DNA of 64,000 bases from Ferrimonas aestuarii. GTDB taxonomy: Bacteria; Pseudomonadota; Gammaproteobacteria; Enterobacterales; Shewanellaceae. The notes under the pieces are model-generated. The model made no database searches and was not told the origin of the DNA. It saw only the letters and a program-made list of their open reading frames with translations. Location of the stretch: NCBI RefSeq assembly GCF_005116665.1, contig NZ_SWCJ01000004.1, positions 1-64,000 of the forward strand, written 5' to 3'. Of the stretch, positions 27,424 to 39,000 are shown one piece after another (the stretch's first letter is position 1; each line of letters opens with the position of its first letter). Made by a program: the position numbers and the translations under genes.

Positions 27424-30400
27424 CTATTGGCCGACGCTCTGCCCTTGGGTATCCGGCAACGGCTCTGGCAACACCTCCATTGCTGGAGATTCTGTGGCCG
27501 ACTCACCGGTTGTCGGCACAGAATCAGGCAATGGCTCGGGAAGCTCAGGCTCATAGGGGGTGCCGTTCACCGATGAGGTATCGGAACCCGGAATCGGTTT
27601 TTGCTCAGGCTGAGGTTGCACATCCGATGCGGCCTCCTCCTCAATACGAATCTCTTTCTTATCCCGTTCAAGCTCTTCAAGAATCGGCTCATCAAAGGTG
27701 CCGGTGAGTCGGAAATTAAGCTGAGTGATCACCTCGATAACCGGCTCTAGAATTTTCGACACCGCAAACGCGCCAACCCCAACGGTCAACGACGCCCCTG
27801 AGAGCAGCGCAACCGCTGGCACACTGGCGGTCAACGCTGGGGAGAAACTGATGTCATAATCCAGCTGCCTTGAGACCAAATTACTGGAGCCGCTGATCTT
27901 CATCACCCCAGCATCACCTTCAAGGCGAGTATTGTCGGTGGTCGCGATGCCGTCGTTAAAGCGAACATCCCCGCTAAACTCTTGATAATAGAAACCTTGG
28001 CCAAACACGTCGGTAAAGTCCAGCGACAACTTTCGAAGCAACGAGTCAAAACTGAAGATCGACAGTAACCGAACTCCTTTGTCGGATACCTCGCTCAGGT
28101 GGCCCTTCCCAAACTCGAACTGCAGCTCACCATTTAAGCTCTTGCTCTCATAGGCCCAAGGCGCGTTTTGCCAACTCACGTCGAAGTGGGTCTCCAGCGG
28201 TGACTCTTTTAAGCCGATGGGCCTATCTATCACCTGCTCCAGCGCCCCGAAATCGTCGGAGGTAAACTGCCCCTTCATATCAAACTGAGTCCCCTCACCT
28301 TTGGGGTACCACAAGCCAGAGCTCTTAAATTGGTGTACGCCCTTGGTCAGATCGAAGGTTTGTAAACGATAGCCTTCGGGTGTTTGCTGCAGAGCCAGAT
28401 TAAGCTCACCAAGATCGTACTCTTGGATAAAGAAATTTTTCACCTTCGCAGACAGGGGCGGCATCGCCTCAATCAACTGGGCACCGGCGCGCTCCTGTTC
28501 ACCACTATCCTTCTCTAGCCACTGCAGAGAAAGGTAGTCCGCCTGGATTCCTATGCCTTGGTTTTCCCAATCACTGTGGATAGTCAATGCCCCTTGGGCT
28601 TGGTCTGACTCCACATCAAACTGCCAACCGCCCTCCACGGGATAGCCGTTTAGGAAAGTTTGATCAAACAACAGATCGTAAATATCCAAGCGAGATAGGG
28701 AGCCTTTAACCTGAGTCAACGGCGGCACCACGCTACTGCCACTGGATTCAGAGCCGCTGTCAATAAAACGGGTAATCAGTGGAAGCCAATCGGTTAAGAC
28801 CGCTTCCGACATGGCCAAATCGATGGAGCCTGAATCAACCCCAATCAAATTAGGCCGCTTCCCTAATGCCAATTGGTACCGTGTCCAATCAAAATCCCCT
28901 TGGCTGAAATCAAACTCGGCACGATATCCAAGGCGCCCCCCTTGGGTTGCAACAAGCTCAGCACCATCTTGGTCACCGCTGATCTCCAGTTGGCTACGTC
29001 GCCGCGCTTGAGCGGTTTTGCCAACCGGCTTGGGAAGGTCAATATGTAGGCCAACAAGGTCGGTATTCACCTTGGCAGCAAACTGATATTGGTTGTCTGG
29101 CGCAAAATTCAGATTCACTGAACCCTGCCAGTCCGCCGCCCCATCCAGATAGGCAAACAACGGGAAATTGTGCTCTGGCGTGAAATGCTCCGTACTCCAA
29201 TGACCACCTAGAGTCAGATCGACCTGATAACCTTCAGGCTGTTGATCGCCATTGATCGACAGATCCGTAAACTGATTAAACAGTGTGGCCGACAGCATGG
29301 GCGCCTCGATGCGAGCGCTGTCGAAGGTCAGCAAACCGTTAAGATCCGTCAGCTCAACCCCTAAGGTCTTAAGAAATACTGGGTTGTCTTTAAAATTAAC
29401 CGCCCCCAAAACCGATGGCGACTCGTCCGCCACGCCCTCTCCCAGAGGAAACATCAGATCCAACTCCACATCCACCGGGCCGGTAATCTGCACCTGCTCG
29501 AGGGTAGAGCCAACGGAATCTTTCAGAGAGGATTGCAGCATCAACTCGGTAGCCGCTTGTGCATCAGCGCCCAGCTTAGCAACCACGCCCAAGGTGGCAT
29601 CGCGATTCAAGGTAGGAATAAACACTTGGGCGTTGCTGACTGGCACCGAGCCTAAGTTGCCCCTATCCAGCCACAAGTCCATGCGCTGATTTTCAAACAG
29701 GGCTCGTAAGGACAAATCCGTGACCGCTGGCCAAGACTCCAAAAACTGAAACTGCCCTTGCTCTAAAGTGAAGCCAGCCTGAAACACCCCTTCATTGGCT
29801 AGGTAGGGATACTGATTGAGGTCCCCATGCCACAAAAGCTGGACATTGTCGGCATGGCCCCCTTGAAGGGAGCGCTCTAGGTAGTTAGACAAACCGATGC
29901 CCATCGCCTGCCTTGGAAACAGCAGCCCAGCCTTATCAGCCTGCTTCAAACTGGCGTCGCCATATAGCTGCAGTCGAACCGGCCCTTCAGAAGGTAATCC
30001 TAGCGCCCACTGCAGGTCCGCATCGATGATGTCGCCTGCTAGGGTTAAGTTGTCACTGGTTAGCACTAAGCCGTCATCAAGGCGCAGATCAATGTCGGCA
30101 CCAAATTGCTCCAGTTGCAGGGTCTCTCGAAACTGCCACGGCCAGTAGAATCGCAGTGGTTTGCGGTCAATGTGCAATCGGCCATGATCTTGATGCCAAC
30201 GAAATTCCCCATTAAGCCCCGTTAGACCAGGCAGATCGCCACTCATGTCCCAGCCCAGATCACTGAATGAAACCGATGCAAGCCAGTTCTGCTGAGTTTG
30301 CTGAAGTTTCAGGTCGGTCAGATGACCACGACCGTTCACCTCCAGCAGTTGAACTAAGGTGTCATCGTCCAGACTTGGCACCAGCCCCAATAGTGGTTTG

Positions 30401-31440
30401 AGCTTATCCAGAGACAGCTGCTCCAACCACAGGTTAAAGCCGTTACCCTGCTTACGCAGCGCCAAACGGGTGTCGCTCCAAGGTTCACCATTACTAAACA
30501 GCTTAAGGTCATGGCTAACCAACTGGCCGCCATCTACCCGAGGTGACCAAGACAAACTGCCGCTCTCCAACGTCATGCGCTGGGATTGTGGCGTCTGCCA
30601 ACTGAACTCACTGTGGCCAAACTCAACCTGAACCGTTCGCAGCCCAGCGTCATCGAAACTGCTCCAAGCCTTCAGATCTAAGGTGCCCTTGAACTGGCGA
30701 CTGCCGTCTCCGAATTGACGAGCCAGCCAATCGCCGATATCCAGTTGATCCGCATGAACATAGGTACGGCCAAAAATATGGTCGTTATCGGAGCTCATCT
30801 CCACCGACAGCGTCAGTAGCTCATCCTCTTTTTGAGCCTGATCCAGATACAACAACCCCTGCCCAAGATGACGACGCCCTTGGTTGACCCACTGCAAACT
30901 GGCGATATGCACGGGCTCTGGCTGCTCATTAAGCTGATGAAAATAGATGCTGGCTTCATTCAGCTTAAGCTGCTTTAGGCCGTGTAGAAAGGTACTCTTA
31001 AATGCCTCGAGACCGCCGCCTCGATTCGAGTCAGCATTGTTATTCTGAGCGCCCAATGGTCCCAGAACATGGACCTCAACACCGTTAAAGGTGACGTCCT
31101 CAAAGCGCGGGTATTGATCGACAACCGAACGCCAAAAGTCCAGCTGTGCTACCGCCTCTTCGACGTCCACCGTGAGATTCAGATCTCCCTGGGGAGGCAG
31201 CTTAAACCCTCGAATGACCAACTGGGGGCCTTTGGGCTCCCAGCTGGCTCCCAATTCAGCAAAGCTCATCTCCAGTTGAGTGCGCTGCTGAATCTGAGCC
31301 ACAAGATCGTCGCGGATGCTGTCCAATTTGGGCAGCAGAGTACGCACCGCACTCACAAGGAGTGCCAGCAAAACAATACAGGTTGCTAATGCATACCAGC
31401 AGACCCGAGCAATCCGCCAGAGGTGGCCCTTTAAGGTCAC
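27424..31440 (-). CDS. yhdP: AsmA-like phospholipid transport protein YhdP
   Basis: Very large inner-membrane-anchored bridge protein that, with TamB and YdbH, carries phospholipids to the outer membrane in E. coli. The 1338-residue product has one N-terminal helix (about 15-33), then a long repeating beta-groove (DUF3971/AsmA_2 type) with many alternating hydrophobic strands, and a proline/glutamate-rich C-terminal tail (about 1285-1338) after the amphipathic region SGASLTVGVGAFAVSKI. The GTG start overlaps the rng stop by four bases, so translation is coupled to RNase G. The acidic tail looks variable. Confidence 0.93.
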   Translation of the reverse strand: MTLKGHLWRIARVCWYALATCIVLLALLVSAVRTLLPKLDSIRDDLVAQIQQRTQLEMSFAELGASWEPKGPQLVIRGFKLPPQGDLNLTVDVEEAVAQLDFWRSVVDQYPRFEDVTFNGVEVHVLGPLGAQNNNADSNRGGGLEAFKSTFLHGLKQLKLNEASIYFHQLNEQPEPVHIASLQWVNQGRRHLGQGLLYLDQAQKEDELLTLSVEMSSDNDHIFGRTYVHADQLDIGDWLARQFGDGSRQFKGTLDLKAWSSFDDAGLRTVQVEFGHSEFSWQTPQSQRMTLESGSLSWSPRVDGGQLVSHDLKLFSNGEPWSDTRLALRKQGNGFNLWLEQLSLDKLKPLLGLVPSLDDDTLVQLLEVNGRGHLTDLKLQQTQQNWLASVSFSDLGWDMSGDLPGLTGLNGEFRWHQDHGRLHIDRKPLRFYWPWQFRETLQLEQFGADIDLRLDDGLVLTSDNLTLAGDIIDADLQWALGLPSEGPVRLQLYGDASLKQADKAGLLFPRQAMGIGLSNYLERSLQGGHADNVQLLWHGDLNQYPYLANEGVFQAGFTLEQGQFQFLESWPAVTDLSLRALFENQRMDLWLDRGNLGSVPVSNAQVFIPTLNRDATLGVVAKLGADAQAATELMLQSSLKDSVGSTLEQVQITGPVDVELDLMFPLGEGVADESPSVLGAVNFKDNPVFLKTLGVELTDLNGLLTFDSARIEAPMLSATLFNQFTDLSINGDQQPEGYQVDLTLGGHWSTEHFTPEHNFPLFAYLDGAADWQGSVNLNFAPDNQYQFAAKVNTDLVGLHIDLPKPVGKTAQARRRSQLEISGDQDGAELVATQGGRLGYRAEFDFSQGDFDWTRYQLALGKRPNLIGVDSGSIDLAMSEAVLTDWLPLITRFIDSGSESSGSSVVPPLTQVKGSLSRLDIYDLLFDQTFLNGYPVEGGWQFDVESDQAQGALTIHSDWENQGIGIQADYLSLQWLEKDSGEQERAGAQLIEAMPPLSAKVKNFFIQEYDLGELNLALQQTPEGYRLQTFDLTKGVHQFKSSGLWYPKGEGTQFDMKGQFTSDDFGALEQVIDRPIGLKESPLETHFDVSWQNAPWAYESKSLNGELQFEFGKGHLSEVSDKGVRLLSIFSFDSLLRKLSLDFTDVFGQGFYYQEFSGDVRFNDGIATTDNTRLEGDAGVMKISGSSNLVSRQLDYDISFSPALTASVPAVALLSGASLTVGVGAFAVSKILEPVIEVITQLNFRLTGTFDEPILEELERDKKEIRIEEEAASDVQPQPEQKPIPGSDTSSVNGTPYEPELPEPLPDSVPTTGESATESPAMEVLPEPLPDTQGQSVGQ

Positions 31441-32927
31441 ATCATCACCACGTCGAACTTATCTTGTTTGTACAGTGGTTCTGGTTGCAGTCGTACGCGT
31501 TTGCCAATGAATACCTCCAGCTCAGCTAAGCTATGGGCCTCATCGCCAATCAGCGCATCGTAAACTGACGGCGACACGTACACGGAGAACGAATCCGCAT
31601 CGTATTGACGGTCAACTCGAATGATCTCTCGATACATTTCGTAGCAAACGGTCTCCACCGTTTTCATGTAACCGGTGCCCTTACAACTAGGACACTCGCC
31701 ACACAGAACATGTTCCAAACTTTCGCGGGTACGCTTGCGAGTTACCTCAACGAGGCCCAAACGCGAGAAGCCGCTGATGCTGGTTTTGACTCGGTCTTGT
31801 GCCAACGCTTGCTCAAAGGTCGCCAACACACGCTTGCGGTGCTCTTCCGAGGCCATGTCGATGAAATCAACAATGATGATGCCGCCAAGGTTACGCAGCC
31901 TCAGTTGGTGGGCGATGGCTCGGCAAGCTTCAAGATTGGTATTGAAGATGGTCTCTTCCAGATTCCGGTGACCCACAAACGCACCGGTGTTGATGTCGAT
32001 GGTGGTCATGGCTTCGGTTTGATCGATGATCAGGTAACCGCCATTTTTCAGCTCGACCTTGCGCTCAAGGGAGCGCTGGATGTCGCTTTCCACGTCAAAC
32101 TGGTCAAACAGTGGAGATGGGCCATGATAGTGCTCCAGCACAGGTGCCACATCAGGAACAAACTCCTCAGCGAACTCCTTAAGTTCGTTGATGGCCATGC
32201 GAGAATCAACCTGAACGCGCTCAATGTTGAAGATCGCCAAGTCTCGCAGAATGCGTCGAGGTAAGGTCAAATCTTCATACAAAGGAGTCACTTTGCCTCC
32301 GGGACGGCGGCGACGTTCCGTCACTTTGCGCCAAACTCGACGCAAGAACGCGGCATCGTGGGCCAATTCGGTTTCCGTTGCGCCCTCGGCGGCAGTACGA
32401 ATAATAAAGCCACCGTCGGTGTCCACAAACTGGCCAACAATGGCTTTCAAACGATCCCGCTCCTGCTCGGACTCCACCCGCTGGGATACCCCAACGTGGG
32501 CAGCCCCTGGCATAAACACCAGATAGCGTGACGGCAAGGTGATGTCTGTGGTTAGTCGAGCGCCTTTGGTGCCAATGGGATCCTTGGTCACCTGCACCAT
32601 GATGTCTTGACCAGGACGCACCAAGCTGGCGATGTCCTGAGCCTGAAACTGAGCTTTTTCCCCTTCGGCCACACACTCGGTGTGAGGAATGATGTCAGAG
32701 GCGTGCAAAAACGCCGCTTTCTCCTGGCCGATGTCCACGAAAGCCGCCTGCATCCCTGGTAACACTCGGGTCACCTTGCCCCGATAGATGTTACCCACAA
32801 TGCCCATCTTGCCATTACGCTCGATGTGCACCTCCTGGAGCTGGCCACGCTCTAGCAGCGCAACGCGATTCTCAGTAGGGGTAACATTAATTAATAGTTC
32901 GGTTCCAACAACGGATGAGGGATGCAC
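31437..32927 (-). CDS. rng: Ribonuclease G
   Basis: Endoribonuclease that matures the 5' end of 16S rRNA and cleaves some mRNAs. The 496-residue product has the S1 domain (about 38-125), the RNase H-like and DNase I-like parts with catalytic aspartates in TTIDINTGAF and IIIVDFIDM, and the zinc-link CGECPSCKG. It has no RNase E-type C-terminal scaffold. The start is a GTG with a perfect AGGAGG five bases upstream, lying nine bases after the maf stop. Confidence 0.96.
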   Translation of the reverse strand: MHPSSVVGTELLINVTPTENRVALLERGQLQEVHIERNGKMGIVGNIYRGKVTRVLPGMQAAFVDIGQEKAAFLHASDIIPHTECVAEGEKAQFQAQDIASLVRPGQDIMVQVTKDPIGTKGARLTTDITLPSRYLVFMPGAAHVGVSQRVESEQERDRLKAIVGQFVDTDGGFIIRTAAEGATETELAHDAAFLRRVWRKVTERRRRPGGKVTPLYEDLTLPRRILRDLAIFNIERVQVDSRMAINELKEFAEEFVPDVAPVLEHYHGPSPLFDQFDVESDIQRSLERKVELKNGGYLIIDQTEAMTTIDINTGAFVGHRNLEETIFNTNLEACRAIAHQLRLRNLGGIIIVDFIDMASEEHRKRVLATFEQALAQDRVKTSISGFSRLGLVEVTRKRTRESLEHVLCGECPSCKGTGYMKTVETVCYEMYREIIRVDRQYDADSFSVYVSPSVYDALIGDEAHSLAELEVFIGKRVRLQPEPLYKQDKFDVVMM

Positions 32928-32936
32928 ACAGGCCTC

Positions 32937-33503
32937 CTAAATATGGGGTTCAAGCAGCTCGCGGGTCTCCACGAGCGGCAGGCCAACTACGGCAGAGTAG
33001 CTGCCATCGATGCGGCGGATAAAGGCGCCGCCCAGCCCTTGGATGCCGTAACTGCCGGCTTTATCCATCGGCTCTTGGCTGGCGACGTATTGCTGAATCT
33101 GTGCTGGGCTCATGTCACAGAAGGTCACGTCGGTCACCACCAATTTATGGGAGGTGCCCTTGTCGTGTGCACACGCGATGGCAGTCATCACTTGGTGGCT
33201 GCGGCCAGACAACCGGGCCAAGGTTGCCTTGGCATCTTCGGCATCTTTCGGCTTACCTAGAATCTGGCCGTCTAACACCACAATGGTGTCGGAGCCCAGC
33301 ACCGGCCGCTTGCCATCGGTCAACCCGTGCCCAGCTTCGGCTTTGGCAATGGCCAAACGACACACGTAATCTGCCGCCAACTCTGCGGCCAGCGGCGTTT
33401 CGTCCACTTGCGGTGCCACCGCGTCAAAGCGGTAGCCCAGATGCGCGAGCAGTTCACGGCGACGGGGTGAAGTTGAAGCCAGAATGCAATCCAGTTTTTC
33501 CAT
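32937..33503 (-). CDS. yhdE: Maf-family nucleoside triphosphate pyrophosphatase (YhdE)
   Basis: House-cleaning enzyme hydrolysing dTTP, UTP and modified nucleotides to monophosphates. The 188-residue product has the Maf signature [12 protein letters not shown], the catalytic [16 protein letters not shown] and [11 protein letters not shown]. The start follows the mreD stop by one base. Confidence 0.95.
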   Translation of the reverse strand: MEKLDCILASTSPRRRELLAHLGYRFDAVAPQVDETPLAAELAADYVCRLAIAKAEAGHGLTDGKRPVLGSDTIVVLDGQILGKPKDAEDAKATLARLSGRSHQVMTAIACAHDKGTSHKLVVTDVTFCDMSPAQIQQYVASQEPMDKAGSYGIQGLGGAFIRRIDGSYSAVVGLPLVETRELLEPHI

Positions 33504-33504
33504 C

Positions 33505-33987
33505 TTATTTCACCTTGTAGTGGCGTCGAGTTCGGCGCAGCAGCCAGAATACCCAAGGCCACAGCAGCGGGGTTAAAATCACGGGGCGCAGGTATTCAAA
33601 GGTCAGCTCGATACCCGTATTCAAGGTTTCAACGGCGTAGACCATCAGGTGCATCGCCAAACTTAAACTGGCAATAATGCCCATCTGCTGAACCCAAGAG
33701 TAATGGCGCAATTTCTGATACTGGATGGCCACCAGATAGATAGCCACTGACAAGGCTAACGAGCGCACACCCATGGTGGCACCTAGCAGTACATCTAGAA
33801 ACAACCCCATCAGAAAGGCCGTTAACACGCCGACTCGGTTTGGTAACGCCATGGTCCAATAAGCCAGCGCCAGCAGCACCCAATCTGGGCGCCAACTGGA
33901 TACCGCTTGAGGCAGTGGCATGATCTGCAAAAACAGCGCCACCAGCAGGCTGATCCAGATAACGCTATAACGATGAGCCCTATCCAT
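33505..33987 (-). CDS. mreD: Rod shape-determining protein MreD
   Basis: Inner-membrane component of the elongasome that works with MreB and MreC. The 160-residue product has five to six hydrophobic helices and the family start ([25 protein letters not shown]). Its start overlaps mreC by eight bases. Confidence 0.93.
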   Translation of the reverse strand: MDRAHRYSVIWISLLVALFLQIMPLPQAVSSWRPDWVLLALAYWTMALPNRVGVLTAFLMGLFLDVLLGATMGVRSLALSVAIYLVAIQYQKLRHYSWVQQMGIIASLSLAMHLMVYAVETLNTGIELTFEYLRPVILTPLLWPWVFWLLRRTRRHYKVK

Positions 33988-34825
33988 TGTCGGACTCCAA
34001 AGCTTGTTGATTAACTTCTTGTTGCCACAGCAGCAGCAAGTAACGAATTCGCTCTAAATCCGCCACTGGCTCAGCGGTCACGGTGGCCCAAGTCATCCCT
34101 TCATCGCGTACCACGCTCGATACCCTCGCCACGGGATAGCCCTCGGGGAAACGTTGGCCCAAGCCAGAGGAGATCAGCAGGTCGCCTTCACGAATGTCGG
34201 TGCTCATGGCCACATTGGAAAGCTCCAGTTGATTCAGCTTACCTTTGCCGTGAGCCACAGCTCGGACATCATTACGGGCTACGCGAACCGGAATAGCATG
34301 GGTGTAATCGGCGATCAGCAGCACCCGCGCCGTGGTTGGTGATACGTCGGTCACCTGACCGACCACCCCAGCTTCGTTCAACACGGGCTGACCGATATAC
34401 ACGCCTTCATTGAGGCCCTTATCAATCAACACCTGATCTTTGAACGGATCACGGTCAACGTACATCACCTCAGCCACCATGCGGCGAGATTCGGTTCTGA
34501 CTTCCGAACGCAGCAAAGCCCGCAAGCGAGCATTTTCCTGCTGCAGGTTGGCCATCTTCAACAACTGCTCACTCATCAGCAGCTGTCGATGATGCAGTCG
34601 TTGGTTTTCCGCAAGGATGTCGGTGCGGCTGGAGAGGTTGGTCGCCATCGAGTCCATCATCTGCGCAGGCAGATTCGCAAGGTGCTGTAATGGGCTCGCC
34701 AAGGTCGCTAATGCCAAACGCAGCGGCATGAGTCGATCGTTAGCGAGTATCAACACCAGAGACAGCAATACCGCCAGAAACAGACGGTATTGTGGAGAGG
34801 CGCCTCGTATAAAAAAGGGCTTCAT
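33980..34825 (-). CDS. mreC: Rod shape-determining protein MreC
   Basis: Periplasmic scaffold that activates PBP2-RodA for lateral wall synthesis. The 281-residue product has an N-terminal helix (about 12-29), a coiled coil (about 70-105, LAENQRLHHRQLLMSEQLLK), and two beta-barrel domains with VYIGQPVLNEAGVVGQV and DLLISSGLGQRFPEGYPVA. It lies eight bases after mreB. Confidence 0.95.
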   Translation of the reverse strand: MKPFFIRGASPQYRLFLAVLLSLVLILANDRLMPLRLALATLASPLQHLANLPAQMMDSMATNLSSRTDILAENQRLHHRQLLMSEQLLKMANLQQENARLRALLRSEVRTESRRMVAEVMYVDRDPFKDQVLIDKGLNEGVYIGQPVLNEAGVVGQVTDVSPTTARVLLIADYTHAIPVRVARNDVRAVAHGKGKLNQLELSNVAMSTDIREGDLLISSGLGQRFPEGYPVARVSSVVRDEGMTWATVTAEPVADLERIRYLLLLWQQEVNQQALESDNG

Positions 34826-34833
34826 CGGAACGC

Positions 34834-35922
<1,089 letters not shown>

Positions 35923-36012
35923 TTACCAACGCCCCGACCATTCCACAACCCGCTAATACACTAGGGTTGAGGCTTATTTCACAGTGTCGAAATGTTGTCG
36001 AGTTACTTTTTT

Positions 36013-36049
36013 ATGGCACTTAGACGCCAAGATAGCGCTAAAGTGCCAT
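36013..36049. repeat. Long inverted repeat between mshQ and mreB
   Basis: ATGGCACTT (36013-36021) and AAGTGCCAT (36041-36049) form a perfect 9-base pair; the arms extend imperfectly (AGACGC with GCGCT). On the minus strand it is followed by an A run, not a T run, so it is not a standard terminator for mshQ. It could be an RNA processing hairpin or an operator upstream of mreB. Confidence 0.5.
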
Positions 36050-36058
36050 TTAACCGGA

Positions 36059-39000
36059 TCAATTGCTACCAAAAACCTCACGACGATAGATCACTTTATC
36101 GTGTCCACGGAAACGCCCCAAAGTCACATTGGCACTGGGGTTGGTCATGGTATTTCCTCGCCACGTCCACTGTAACCAGGTGGGGGCTTCCGTTGCTTGA
36201 TTTGGGAACTGACAGCCATTGATGCCGTCAAAACCAAGCTGATCCAATTGATAGCTAAGCGTAATTGGTGAGTCTTCTGGGGTGACGCGGCCATCGCCAA
36301 CCACCGTGATGCCGTCATACTCTCCCTGTTCCCAACTGCCATTCACATTGGTGAGTGGCAACGGGTCAAGACTTCCCGCCAAGCTCAGGCGAGCATTATT
36401 GACGTTAAAGCCGTTATCCAGGGTATTGGTCACAAAACGCTGGCCATTGAAATACTCCATGCGCATTGGAACCAGCACCTGCTGCAGCTCAGTACCAAAG
36501 GCACTGTCGAGCACCATGCGCCCATAACGAAGCTGCGGCCCAGTAACATAGCCAAGGAAAGGCGCGCTGCTGGCGCTGTCGAAACTCAAGCCTTCACAAC
36601 TGCCCCAGGTACCGACACACACTTTGTCACCAGCAACACTCAAATCCTCCGCCGCAATGGTGATGCCAAAGCTGGCATCATCGGCGCCATTATTGGGAAT
36701 GCGAGCATAATCCACAGGAGCCAAAGGCGTATCTGGGCGCTTAAATCGAAGCCAGTTTTCCGTGAGTCGATAACGTCGACTGCCGTCGCCATCATTGGCC
36801 CCGAGCACCTCAGTCGTTTGCCCCGCCGGTTCAATCACCTCGATTCCGGTAACGCCAGTTTGATACTCCCTCGCGGTCATCGGGTTGGGCAGATTCCAGA
36901 ACTCACTGTCAAAGTTATTGGTCACCTGATTGTTCAGATTTCGAGCCATCACCTCGAACTGAGGTAGGGTACTGAACGCCACCGGTTGCCCGAAGTAACT
37001 GCTGCCCTGACAATAGGGCTGCAGCGACAACGGCTGCGCCACCACCTCTAGGGTTGCAGGTGTAATGCGACCGATGGTACGACTGCTGAAATTCGATAGA
37101 GAAGCACCAAGATAGTCCACCGATTCAGCCAGTTTAAATCGAAATGCCCCCACCTCAGTTAAGGTGCGATCAACACTTCCTTGGCCGCCAGCAGTAATGG
37201 ACACTGTGCCGCCATCATCCCCAGAATTGCTTCCTGGATCCGGAGCAATGAGCTCTGGTGCCAGTCGAATATCGGACTTCTGGAAATTACGGGTGATCGG
37301 ATTATCAGAGAGGTCTTGGTCATTATCGCCAACCCAGCAGCGAGCGCTCACCTCGACAGGAAAAGCCTCTCCCGCCTTTTTAAACGCCCCACACTGAGTG
37401 AAATTGCTGTCACAAGCCTGATTTTGCGCCTGAATATGGAACCCAACAGGAACCCAGTCCAGATCCACTTCGCCAGTGAACGTCTTCTGCTGGCCACCGA
37501 CGCCGCGAGTTAAACTGGCCGACACCTTAAGTCGACCCGCCTCTTGGTATCGCAGTGGCAACTCGGCCACCCCTTGCGCGTCAAAAGTCACCGCCGCTAC
37601 CTGAGCTTCACCGGCTTTTAAGGTCAAACTTCCTAGGCCAAGATCCGCAGCCACCTCAGGCGATTGAGGCACACGATATTGGAAGCTGAAACTGACATTC
37701 TCCGTTCCTTGGGTGATCACAAGGCACTGCTTCGGATCGCTGCTGTTGGTTTCCACCACCCCAAGCTGAAGTTGGTATTGGGTATGGCAGGCAAGCAGAT
37801 CCGCTTGTTCCAGATCACCCACAACCGGGGTTAACACTAAGCCACTGTCACTAAAGCCAATTTCACAATCATTTTGGCCGCTGCCAGACTCACAAACAAA
37901 ATCATAATTACCCACACCAATCTCAACTACGGAGGGTGTCGCTTGCCACAGCTGTAACCTGTCACCATGTTTAACCGTTTGGCTATTGCCAATGGTGCCC
38001 GTAGTAAGGTGCTGCCACTCTGAGGTCGGCGTTGCCGTAAGATCTAAGGTGTAACTGCTTTGTGTATCGAAACTGGTGCAACTGGAATCGCTGCAGATCT
38101 GCACTTCAACCTGGGCGCCCACGCAGTTAATGGCAGAGCCAGGGTGCACAAGGCGGATAGTTACCGGCTCAACGGTGGGCGCAGTACCTACGGCTAAATA
38201 ACTGAAATACTCGCCATAATGCTTACGTTCGTTATCGTCAGCAAGGTCCTCGTCCACCACCACGTTAAATTGTGAATCGGACACGTGGCACGCACGAGCC
38301 CAACCACCATCGCCGCCATAGCGAGTTCGTTTGGTTGAATAGAACAGCGGTGTCGACGCAAACGGCGTCTGGAAATTGAAATGATTACTAGCACTGCATT
38401 GCTCGGCCAAACTTCGAGTGCTGTTGTAGTTATTACCCGAAAACTTGTAGCTTTGCAGGCCATTTCCGGACTCAATTCGTCGCATCTCACCGTTGATCTC
38501 AACGGTGCCACTGCCCTCAACCGCAAGATAGGCAATGGTATCGTCACGCTTAAACTTACCATTGCCGCGTTGGTTGTAAGCCTCACTGCCCTCTAGGCCA
38601 ATGTAGAAGCCAGCACTGCTGACCGACTCAACCCGAGCGGAATAAAACTCACCACCGTTATTAAAGGTTTGCAGTTGTGCCAACACCGCGGTACCTGACG
38701 ACCAGCCACTGGGCAAGTTTTGCCACACCGATGACTCATCGCAGTTACCGTTGCCATCACTGTACTTGCCCTTGTAGTCACAGGTCTTAACGGTGCCCGC
38801 CGATAGCCTAACCTGGGTGTTGCCAAATTCGTCTTTTAGCTGGTAATCGCCGCCGCCAACCACGATGTAATCTACCTTGGAAACCGAAGTACGATTGACA
38901 CCACTGCCGCCGTAATAGTTAGGCGCAACCCACAACTCCACATCGGCTTGGCTAGTAGACGCAGAGGTGACGCGCATCTGTGCGGGTAGCTCTTTCTCCA

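Noticed and set aside
36013-36040. Sigma-54 promoter (TGGCAC) between mshQ and mreB
   Set aside because: TGGCAC occurs on both arms, but neither has TTGC at the required spacing.
36013-36049. Terminator for mshQ
   Set aside because: The hairpin is followed by A residues on the mshQ strand, so it is listed as an inverted repeat only.
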